Positions 36,190 through 42,888 of a DNA stretch of 64,000 bases are shown piece after piece. The notes under the pieces were generated by a model that was not told the origin of the DNA, did no database searches, and saw nothing but the letters and a program-made list of their open reading frames with translations. Source of the stretch: an uncultured Spirochaetales bacterium (GTDB taxonomy: Bacteria > Spirochaetota > Spirochaetia > Sphaerochaetales > Sphaerochaetaceae); NCBI GenBank assembly GCA_949293595.1, contig CASFDW010000006.1, forward strand, positions 1-64,000. The letters are read 5' to 3'. Numbering within the stretch: position 1 is the first letter of the stretch; each line of letters opens with the position of its first letter. Both the position numbers and the translations under genes were made by a program.

Positions 36190-37392
36190 TCATTTGATCC
36201 TCTTCACTTCTGCCTCAAGAAGCTCGGTAAGCTTCTTGGAAGGATCCTTGAACTTGGCAAGGAAGATCATCGCCGCGATGATGTACGGCTTGAAGCTTGC
36301 TTCCTTGTAAAGCGGTACGAGATAGCGGTCGAACACGGAAGCCTCGACCTCGCCTTCCTTGCAGGAGACGCCGGATATATCGGCAGGCAGACAATGCATG
36401 TAAAGCGCCTTGCCGTCCTTGGTGGTCTTCATGAGCTCCTCGGTGCATGTCCAGTCCTTGAACTTTGCGTTGTTGGCGAGACATCTCTTCTCAAGCTCCT
36501 TGAGCTCGTCGAACCTGCCTTCCTCGACAAGCTTCGTCCTCTCCTCCATCACGGCAAACGGAGCCCATGATTTCGGATATACGATGTCCGCATCCTTGAA
36601 GGCCTCGGCCATCGAGTTGACCCTCTTGTAGGAGCCTCCCGACTTCTTGGCATTCTCCTCGGCAACCTTCTCAACGTCCTCCATGACGTTGTATCCCTCC
36701 GGATGGGCGAGGACTACATCCATTCCGAACCTTGTGAAAAGTCCGATGATGCCCTGCGGGACGGAAAGCGGTTTGCCGTACGAGGGGCTGTATGCCCATG
36801 TCATCGCAACCTTCTTTCCCTTGAGGTTCTCCACGCCGCCGAAGTAATTTATCACATGCAACAGGTCGGCCATGGACTGTGTCGGATGGTCGATGTCGCA
36901 CTGGAGGTTCACAAGCGTCGGCCTCTGCTCGAGCACGCCGTCCCTGAACCCTTCCTGTACGGCCTCGCTGACCGTCTTCATGTATGTGTGGCCCTTTCCG
37001 ATATACATGTCATCGCGGATTCCGATGACATCGGCCATGAAGGATATCATGTTGGCAGTCTCCCTGACGGTCTCGCCGTGGGCGATCTGTGAAAGCTTCT
37101 CGTCGAGGTCCTGCACCTCCAGGCCCAGAAGATTGCATGCGGATGCGAATGAAAAACGCGTCCTGGTGGAATTGTCGCGGAAGATGCTGATTCCGAGTCC
37201 GGAATCGAAAACCTTGGTGCTGATGTTGTTCTCCCTCATCCCGCGCAGTATTTCAGCAACCTTGAACACAGCCATGATCTCGTCGTCGCTTTCCTTCCAT
37301 GTGTGGTAGAAGTCGTTGAGATACATGTTATCCGTCTTAAGCTTCTTAAGTTCTTCGATCAGAGCTTTGATTTCTGCTTTATCTTTGGCCAT
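36190..37392 (-). CDS. ygeW: Knotted carbamoyltransferase YgeW
   Basis: A 400-residue ATCase/OTCase-fold enzyme with carbamoyl-phosphate loop STRTR (75-79), HPTQ in CDIDHPTQSMADLL, and HCLP near the C-terminus (MHCLPADIS). Sequence order and length match YgeW rather than ornithine or aspartate carbamoyltransferase. In the purine/urate cluster it is thought to release or use carbamoyl phosphate from an oxamate/ureido intermediate. ATG 37392 is chosen for its AGGAGG site and MAKDKAEIK start. It is a single-gene transcript with its own promoter, upstream repeat and terminator, and it is separated from its partners ygeY-ssnA-ygfK by 15 kb. Confidence 0.93.
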   Translation of the reverse strand: MAKDKAEIKALIEELKKLKTDNMYLNDFYHTWKESDDEIMAVFKVAEILRGMRENNISTKVFDSGLGISIFRDNSTRTRFSFASACNLLGLEVQDLDEKLSQIAHGETVRETANMISFMADVIGIRDDMYIGKGHTYMKTVSEAVQEGFRDGVLEQRPTLVNLQCDIDHPTQSMADLLHVINYFGGVENLKGKKVAMTWAYSPSYGKPLSVPQGIIGLFTRFGMDVVLAHPEGYNVMEDVEKVAEENAKKSGGSYKRVNSMAEAFKDADIVYPKSWAPFAVMEERTKLVEEGRFDELKELEKRCLANNAKFKDWTCTEELMKTTKDGKALYMHCLPADISGVSCKEGEVEASVFDRYLVPLYKEASFKPYIIAAMIFLAKFKDPSKKLTELLEAEVKRIK

Positions 37393-37421
37393 CACAGGTC
37401 CTCCTATCCTATACGTGGATA

Positions 37422-37450
37422 AGCATATCATGGAAGTATGGATAAGGCAA
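37422..37450 (-). promoter_or_regulatory. ygeW promoter
   Basis: On the minus strand TTGCCT (37445-37450), a 17-bp spacer and TATGCT (37422-37427), 29 bp before the ATG. Confidence 0.7.
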
Positions 37451-37456
37451 GAAAAA

Positions 37457-37473
37457 TGTTGCATTTTGTTGCA
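37457..37473 (-). promoter_or_regulatory. 17-bp tandem-repeat activator-type site upstream of ygeW
   Basis: On the minus strand TGCAACAAAATGCAACA: two copies of TGCAACA spaced exactly 10 bp, ending six bases before the -35 hexamer. The identical 17-mer, reversed, sits seven bases before the ygfK -35. Helical phasing and position suit an activator that contacts RNA polymerase. Confidence 0.65.
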
Positions 37474-37580
37474 TTACAGCCTGTATGACCTTTCATCCGC
37501 ACATGAGGCGCCGCAATCAGGTTTCGAGCATGAAAAAAGGAGGAAGGGCCGGCAGGAACCATGCCCCTCCCCAGCTGACA

Positions 37581-37620
37581 CAGTCCGGAACAGCATAAGA
37601 AAGGACCGTAATCCGGACTG
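37581..37620. repeat. 9-bp inverted repeat downstream of selD
   Basis: CAGTCCGGA (37581-37589) and TCCGGACTG (37612-37620) flank 22 bases. It lies 13 bases after the selD stop and could end or protect that message, though there is no T run. Between 37474 and 37580 I see nothing else. Confidence 0.5.
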
Positions 37621-37633
37621 AGGGAAAAGTCAT

Positions 37634-38656
37634 TCAGACCACGAATACGGGAAAATCCATCCTGCCCTCCACTCGGGCGATCACGCAGGCGGGAGTACCG
37701 GACATTCTTCCGACATATTCCATGGCATCCGGCTCGGGCATGGCAAGGGCAAGCCCTCCCGAGGTCTGCGGATCGAAGAGCACGTCGCGGACCTCCCTTT
37801 TCAGGGAGGGATCGAAATGAACGCTTGCCTCGATGTAATCCCTGTTGTTGTAGACCCCCTCGCTCAAGAATCCGAAGCGGGCGAGGTCAATTACGCCGTC
37901 AAATAACGGAACCTTTTCATGGTCAATGGTTATGGAGACACCGCTGGATGACGCCATCTCGTAAAGGTGTCCGAGCAGTGAAAAGCCTGTTATGTCGGTG
38001 GCGGCATGGACGCAAAGGCCTTTTGCGGCCTCCTTTGCCCGCCTGTTCAGGGTTTTCATTGAAAGCAATGCCTGTTCCAAAAGATCCTCAGGGACCTCGT
38101 CGGCCTTCGCGGCGGTATTGATGATCCCCACCCCTATTTTCTTTGTAAGGACTATCACATCGCCTTCCATCGCGCCCGCATTCGTCCAGAACGAATCCTT
38201 TTTGCAAAAGCCCGTCACCGACAGTCCGTACTTTATCACCGAATCGGCGATGGTATGTCCTCCTGCGACCACGGCACCGGCCTCGTGGACCTTGTCGCAG
38301 CCTCCTGTGAGTATCTGCTTGAGAATCCCCAGATCCTGGCAGGAAGGGAAGCAGACAAGGTTCATGCACACCTTCGGATCCCCTCCCATCGCATAGACAT
38401 CCGAAAGCGCGTTCGCCGCCGCTATCTGTCCAAAGGTGTACGGATCGTCCGCCACAGGAGGGAAGAAATCCACCGTGGATATCATCACCTCCCCGTTGCC
38501 CAGGTCATACACCAAAGCATCGTCCGAGCCCTCGAACCCCACAAGAAGCCGCCCATCGGTCTTTCTGGGAAGGGACGAGAGCACCTCGTGCAGATCCTTG
38601 GCGGCAAGCTTTGCCGCGCATCCGCTTGTCTTCACCAGCCTTGTAAGCTTGACCAT
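37634..38656 (-). CDS. selD: Selenide, water dikinase
   Basis: A 340-residue enzyme that makes selenophosphate from selenide and ATP. The catalytic motif is TSGCAAK (Cys13, Lys16), so this is the cysteine, not selenocysteine, form. FEGSDDALVY, ISTVDFFPPVADDPYTFGQIAAANALSDVYAMGG and GGHTIAD are all conserved. It ends a yedE-tusA-DUF3343-selD operon. No selA, selB or tRNA-Sec is in this window, but yqeB, yqeC and Mo hydroxylase genes are, which fits the orphan-SelD pattern in which selenophosphate feeds a Mo-hydroxylase cofactor. Confidence 0.95.
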   Translation of the reverse strand: MVKLTRLVKTSGCAAKLAAKDLHEVLSSLPRKTDGRLLVGFEGSDDALVYDLGNGEVMISTVDFFPPVADDPYTFGQIAAANALSDVYAMGGDPKVCMNLVCFPSCQDLGILKQILTGGCDKVHEAGAVVAGGHTIADSVIKYGLSVTGFCKKDSFWTNAGAMEGDVIVLTKKIGVGIINTAAKADEVPEDLLEQALLSMKTLNRRAKEAAKGLCVHAATDITGFSLLGHLYEMASSSGVSITIDHEKVPLFDGVIDLARFGFLSEGVYNNRDYIEASVHFDPSLKREVRDVLFDPQTSGGLALAMPEPDAMEYVGRMSGTPACVIARVEGRMDFPVFVV

Positions 38657-38880
38657 TTTCCTTCCTCCTCCTTGAACGCCCCTTCGGCCAGACCGGAACG
38701 CATGGCATCAGGAACATCCGCCTCCCCTATCTCCATCGCCGTCCCGCAGGAGGATGATAGGCTCCTGGGAACAGGTATGAGCCGGCAAGGTATGCTTTTC
38801 CTCTCCAGGGCGCGCTTCAGCTTCACCGCCTCGTAATGTGAGGCGAAGGTCAAAACTACAGGGATGCCTTCAACGACCAT
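38632..38880 (-). CDS. DUF3343 putative Se/S-carrier-like protein
   Basis: An 82-residue protein. The core VVLTFASHYEAVKLKRALERKSIPCRLIPVPRSLSSSCG is the DUF3343 pattern, with conserved Cys in IPCRL and SSSCG. The family is nearly always next to selD, yedF-like or NifS-like genes and is thought to carry selenium or sulfur. It overlaps selD by 25 bp and tusA by 25 bp, which implies coupled translation. Confidence 0.8.
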   Translation of the reverse strand: MVVEGIPVVLTFASHYEAVKLKRALERKSIPCRLIPVPRSLSSSCGTAMEIGEADVPDAMRSGLAEGAFKEEEGKWSSLQGW

Positions 38881-39062
38881 CCGTCGTCTTCCTTGACGGT
38901 ATCCACCTTGTAGCCCATGGCCTCGAGATACCTGGTCACGTTCTCCTTGCTGGCGATGTTGTCCACACGGACATCCACATCCGACGGCCTGTTGTTGTTC
39001 TTCAAGAATTTCTTCACCATTATGACCGGCTCAGGGCAGCTGAGCCCACGTGCATCAACCAT
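38856..39062 (-). CDS. TusA/YedF-family sulfur/selenium carrier
   Basis: A 68-residue protein opening MVDARGLSCPEPVIMVKKFL. The CPEP motif (Cys9) is the persulfide/perselenide-bearing Cys of the TusA family. It starts after a strong AGGAGG site and overlaps the membrane gene by 8 bp. It is shorter than full YedF (~200 residues); DUF3343, encoded next, equals the other half of that protein in many genomes, so the pair looks like a split YedF. Confidence 0.88.
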   Translation of the reverse strand: MVDARGLSCPEPVIMVKKFLKNNNRPSDVDVRVDNIASKENVTRYLEAMGYKVDTVKEDDGWSLKASL

Positions 39063-40122
39063 TTTCCTTCCTCCTGTTTCCCAAAGTGATAAGAACCGCG
39101 ACAGCCAGGGCGAAAACAAGGCCGGCGACAACAAGAATCCTTCCGTTCGAAGTCGTGCCGTTGGCACTGCTTGCGGCACCGAAATTGTGTGACACAGCCG
39201 CTCCGGCCATAAGGCCGACGACGGTGACGAAAGCATCGAAATCCCCTTCCGAGGAGAGGATGAGCTGTCTGAGGGGACAGCCTCCGAGCATCACCGCGCA
39301 AAGTCCCACGAGGAACATCGACAGGAAGTTCCAGAGACCGTCGGTATGGGCGATCGGCTGTCCGGCAAATCCGAAATTGAACTTTCCGATCACAACATTA
39401 CCGACCAAGGCCACGACGAACATCGCGATCGGAGCCATGATGAGTCCTGGATCCCTCAAGAGGATGAGGTCCCTGATTCCTCCGGCCATGCACATCCTCG
39501 ACCTCTGGCTCGCAATTCCCACGACCGCACCGAAAAAGAGGGATGCGGCGACAGGTGCATGGTTGGCCGCAGGCGAGGCATCACCGAACACGAGAAGCAC
39601 GGGGAAGAACAGCAGAATGAACAGAAAGATCAGAAACAACGCCGGGGAAGCAAGGCCGAACGCCACATGCAGCCTTTTGCTGCGTCCCAGGGAGAAGCCC
39701 TGATTCAAAAATGCCGATCCGGCGGCAACCCCGAGGGAAAATCCCACAAGGGCCACAAGCGCGTTCATGTCGCCTGCGGCAAGGCGCAGCACCATTCTGA
39801 CGGGACAGCCAAGGAACACCAGGGCCCCTATCATCATGAACGCGCCCAGAAGGAACCTGAGCACGGGGTTGGACCCGCCGCGTGGCCGGAACTCCTTCTT
39901 CAGAACCGCAACAATGAAAGCGGCAAGAACTATACCAAGTATCTCCGGTCTCATGTACGATACGTTCTGAGCCGGATGGATATGCAGGGCACCGACGATG
40001 TCCCTGAGGAAGCATGCGATGCACAGCCCCATGTTCCCAGGGTTTCCAAGTACGACAAGAATTATGCTCGAAAGCCCGAGAAGGGCCCCCGATATAAGCA
40101 GTTTTTTTCTCTGATTTATCAT
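39055..40122 (-). CDS. yedE: Selenium-associated membrane protein YedE (YeeE/YedE family)
   Basis: A 355-residue, roughly 10-span protein with two halves that each carry the YeeE/YedE signature: FLGCPVRMVLRLAAGD and LGGCPLRQLILSSEGD. CIACFLRDIVG and SRMCMAGGIRD are further Cys-bearing segments. YeeE relatives pass thiosulfate through Cys relays, and YedE is the version tied to selenium genes, so it probably imports a selenium (or sulfur) species. ATG 40122 follows a clear AGGAGG; the frame open above it is spurious. It is first in the selenium operon, divergent from the cysteine-desulfurase-like gene. Confidence 0.9.
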   Translation of the reverse strand: MINQRKKLLISGALLGLSSIILVVLGNPGNMGLCIACFLRDIVGALHIHPAQNVSYMRPEILGIVLAAFIVAVLKKEFRPRGGSNPVLRFLLGAFMMIGALVFLGCPVRMVLRLAAGDMNALVALVGFSLGVAAGSAFLNQGFSLGRSKRLHVAFGLASPALFLIFLFILLFFPVLLVFGDASPAANHAPVAASLFFGAVVGIASQRSRMCMAGGIRDLILLRDPGLIMAPIAMFVVALVGNVVIGKFNFGFAGQPIAHTDGLWNFLSMFLVGLCAVMLGGCPLRQLILSSEGDFDAFVTVVGLMAGAAVSHNFGAASSANGTTSNGRILVVAGLVFALAVAVLITLGNRRKENG

Positions 40123-40149
40123 CAGATCCTCCTGAATCGATAGAAATGG

Positions 40150-40174
40150 TAACATTATCTTTTTGCATACGCAA
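40150..40174 (+). promoter_or_regulatory. Divergent regulatory region between selenium operons
   Basis: The 51-bp gap holds an extended -10-like TGGTAACAT (40147-40155) for the + strand and a short palindrome TTGC-ATAC-GCAA (40163-40174) that touches the ATG. Either could coordinate the two operons; both are weak as sequence evidence. Confidence 0.3.
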
Positions 40175-41337
40175 TGGAAAAGATATACAATTACCGCATG
40201 GACAGGATCTATATGGACAATTCGGCCACGAGCTGGCCGAAGGCTCCGGGGGTGGCGGAGGCCATGCTGCACTTCATGAACGACCTGGGTTGCAATCTTT
40301 CCAGGACGCACAGCGACAACGCATATGAGGAGGAGGACGTGGTCTTCGGCCTCAGGGAGGACCTTGCAGGAATATTCGGGCACGATGATCCGGATACGGT
40401 CTTCTTCACGCAGAACGTCACGGAGGCGGTGAACATATTCGTGCACGGATATCTGGAAAAAGGAGATGTGGTAGTCACGACGTCGCACGAGCACAATGCG
40501 GTGGAAAGGGCCCTGACCTGCCACGGGATCAACAGCGTGAGGATACCGGTGGACAAAAACGGAATCTCCGATTTCTCGAACTTCGAGGCCATGGTTCCAA
40601 GGCAGGCGAAGGCCGTGATTGCAAACGCCTCCAGCAATGTCTCGGGAAGGATCGAGGACCTGTTTGTCCTCTCCGAACTGTGCAGGAAGGCTTCGCTGCC
40701 GCTTTTTCTGGATACCGCCCAGGCCGCACCGTTCGTCGCCATAAGCATGAAGGAACTGGATCTTGCAGGAGTCTTCTTCACGGGACACAAGGGATTCCTG
40801 GGCCCGCAGGGCACGGGAGGGATGATCCTGAGGCGTGCGATCGCGGAAAAGACATCACCGCTGATCGCGGGGGGTACGGGCTCATTCTCGGACAGCATCG
40901 AGATGCCGGAAAACCTTCCGGACAAGTTCGAGGCGGGAACAAGGAACCTTCCAGGACTCTTCGGGCTCAAGGCGGCTGTCGGCTACCTTGGAAGCCACCG
41001 TCAGGAGCTCGGACAAAGATACTCGGAAAACATCCGGCGGCTTGTACACGGGCTGGAATGCATCGACGGGATAATGATCATCGGCCCGGGAAGCGGCGAG
41101 GAAAGGACCGGTGCCGTTTCCATCTCCACGAAAAGGATGGATCCGGCACTGCTGGCCGACCGGCTGTACAGCAGGCACAAGATAGAATGCAGGGTCGGAC
41201 TGCACTGCGCACCAATCGAACACATGAGCCTCGGCACCTATCCGGAGGGCACGCTTCGCCTTTCGCCGGGACCGTTCTCAACAAAGGAGGAGATAGAGAT
41301 GACGATAGCGGCGGTCAGGGAGGAGATCGATGGATGA
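40174..41337 (+). CDS. Class V aminotransferase, cysteine desulfurase / selenocysteine-lyase-like
   Basis: A 387-residue PLP enzyme. The Schiff-base Lys206 is in FTGHKGFLGPQGTGG, the PLP His in TTSHEHNAV, and the catalytic-Cys loop is ECRVGLHCAP (Cys339, Cys345). This SufS-like form occurs beside orphan selD/SDMH genes and probably mobilises selenium or sulfur from cysteine or selenocysteine for the Mo cofactor. Starts at 40174 and 40198 are both possible. It overlaps xdhC by 8 bp. Confidence 0.85.
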   Translation: MEKIYNYRMDRIYMDNSATSWPKAPGVAEAMLHFMNDLGCNLSRTHSDNAYEEEDVVFGLREDLAGIFGHDDPDTVFFTQNVTEAVNIFVHGYLEKGDVVVTTSHEHNAVERALTCHGINSVRIPVDKNGISDFSNFEAMVPRQAKAVIANASSNVSGRIEDLFVLSELCRKASLPLFLDTAQAAPFVAISMKELDLAGVFFTGHKGFLGPQGTGGMILRRAIAEKTSPLIAGGTGSFSDSIEMPENLPDKFEAGTRNLPGLFGLKAAVGYLGSHRQELGQRYSENIRRLVHGLECIDGIMIIGPGSGEERTGAVSISTKRMDPALLADRLYSRHKIECRVGLHCAPIEHMSLGTYPEGTLRLSPGPFSTKEEIEMTIAAVREEIDG

Positions 41338-42295
41338 ATACTATACGAGGCTGAAAGACAATCTGTGCATCCCCTCGGTAAGAAGGAGCCTTGTCATATC
41401 GGGAGAAAACATCGGGGAGGAGGCTCTGCTGGACGGAGGCACGATAATCGACTCGACCCTGTCATTCGAGAAAAGGGACGACAACATCGAGGAGCAGATG
41501 AGCCTTCCTCCGACGCTCGTCATGTTCGGTGCCGGCCATATCGCGAGGGCTCTTTACTCGATCGCGGGGATCCTGGGACTTAAGAGCGCAGTGTTCGACG
41601 ACAGGGCCGGATACTGCAGCGGTGAAAGGTTTCCTGAAGCCCGGCGGTACGTGATGCCGTTTCCCGACATTGACCTTGGAAAATACCGCTTCGACAATCC
41701 GTATTACATCATATTCACACACGGCCACAAGGCGGACGGCATATGCCTCAGGAAGGTTCTGGCAAAAGGTGCGGCCTACATCGGCATGATCGGCTCGAGG
41801 AAGAAGATCGCCGCGGTATGGAACACCCTTGAGGAAGAAGGATTCGAAAGATCGCTGCTGGACAAGGTCCACTCACCCATCGGACTCGAAATCGGGGCGG
41901 CGACCGCGGAGGAGATCGCCGTCGCGATAATGGCCGAGATCGTCAGCACCTATCGCGGGGACAGGAATTCCGTCGAGGCGGACCATGCCGTGCTCGATGC
42001 GCTTTCCAGCTCCAAGGGAGGAGCGGTGCTGTGCAGGATAATCTCCAAGACAGGTTCGGGACCCGGAAGGAAGGGGGCCGAGATGCTCGTATCCTTTCAA
42101 GCCTGCATCGGAAGCATCGGAGGAGGTGCTCTGGAGGAGGAGGTGAAAAGGAAGGCACTGCACATGCTGCAGGCCAAAGGAAAGCCTGTAATAGCCGACT
42201 TCGACCTTTCGGACGAAGGAAGTCTCGGCATGGCCTGCGGCGGAAAGGCGTCGGTGCTGCTCAAATATCTTTCCTCCACACCTGTTATGGAGTAG
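41330..42295 (+). CDS. XdhC-family Mo-hydroxylase maturation protein with inverted domain order
   Basis: A 321-residue protein. The Rossmann part comes first (VMFGAGHIARAL at 65-75, then FTHGHKADG, YIGMIGSRKKI, and HSPIGLEIGAATAEEIAVAIMAEI). The CoxI-type motif follows near the C-terminus (CIGSIGGGALEEEVKRKAL and MACGGKASVLL). In usual XdhC the CoxI part is N-terminal, as in the YqeB fusion elsewhere in this window. XdhC proteins hold and sulfurate (here perhaps selenate) Mo cofactor before insertion. It is flanked by the NifS-like gene and the TetR gene. Confidence 0.85.
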   Translation: MDEYYTRLKDNLCIPSVRRSLVISGENIGEEALLDGGTIIDSTLSFEKRDDNIEEQMSLPPTLVMFGAGHIARALYSIAGILGLKSAVFDDRAGYCSGERFPEARRYVMPFPDIDLGKYRFDNPYYIIFTHGHKADGICLRKVLAKGAAYIGMIGSRKKIAAVWNTLEEEGFERSLLDKVHSPIGLEIGAATAEEIAVAIMAEIVSTYRGDRNSVEADHAVLDALSSSKGGAVLCRIISKTGSGPGRKGAEMLVSFQACIGSIGGGALEEEVKRKALHMLQAKGKPVIADFDLSDEGSLGMACGGKASVLLKYLSSTPVME

Positions 42296-42304
42296 AATTC
42301 CCGT

Positions 42305-42853
42305 ATGAACCCTTACGCATACATAGCAAAGATATCGAAGCTGACATTCACGAGCGCGCAGTTCGCACTGCAGGACAGCTTTCTGGAGCTCCTTGAAACG
42401 GAGGACGACGATGGCATGATAAGCGTCAGGATGGTCAGCGACCGTGCAGGCGTGGAAAGAAGCGTCTTCTACTCCTACTACGACAACGTCAAGGACCTTC
42501 ACGAGGAGATAGAGGACGACCTCATATACCGTTTTCTGAAGCTCGACGGGGAAAAGGATCTGAAGAAGTTCCTGGCCGAACTGATCAACTTCACGGACGA
42601 GGATTCAAAGAGTCTCTCGATGCTGCTGGTAAAAAAGCCCGGAATACGCTTTGAGAAGAAGCTCGGGGATGCGCTCAGGTACATCTTCTTTCCCCGTCTC
42701 AGGAACGGGGATAAGGATGCAGACCCTCTGCTGCTGGATTTTTACGCACTGTTGCTCATCCAGGTGATGAAAAGGCACATCACAAGCCCGCACGTAATCG
42801 ACATTGACAAGACGGTGACGCTTCTGGAACAGAGCAGGAACGTGCTTTCATAA
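42305..42853 (+). CDS. TetR-family regulator
   Basis: A 182-residue protein with an N-terminal TetR helix-turn-helix: ISVRMVSDRAGVERSVFYSYYDNVKDLHEEIEDDL. The C-terminal half is helical and would form a ligand pocket. It is the last gene of the cysteine-desulfurase-like/xdhC unit and faces the xdh operon, so it is a candidate controller of selenium or purine genes. The ligand is unknown. Confidence 0.8.
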   Translation: MNPYAYIAKISKLTFTSAQFALQDSFLELLETEDDDGMISVRMVSDRAGVERSVFYSYYDNVKDLHEEIEDDLIYRFLKLDGEKDLKKFLAELINFTDEDSKSLSMLLVKKPGIRFEKKLGDALRYIFFPRLRNGDKDADPLLLDFYALLLIQVMKRHITSPHVIDIDKTVTLLEQSRNVLS

Positions 42854-42880
42854 AAAACAGCTGATGCGCAGCACCAGCCG
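42852..42880 (-). terminator. Terminator of the xdh operon
   Basis: The minus-strand stem CGGCTGGTG / CATCAGCTG (two G-U pairs, 5-base loop) is followed by six T, nine bases after the xdhD stop. On the + strand the two wobbles become mismatches but TTTTT follows, so it may also end the TetR message weakly. Confidence 0.75.
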
Positions 42881-42888
42881 TTTTTCAT

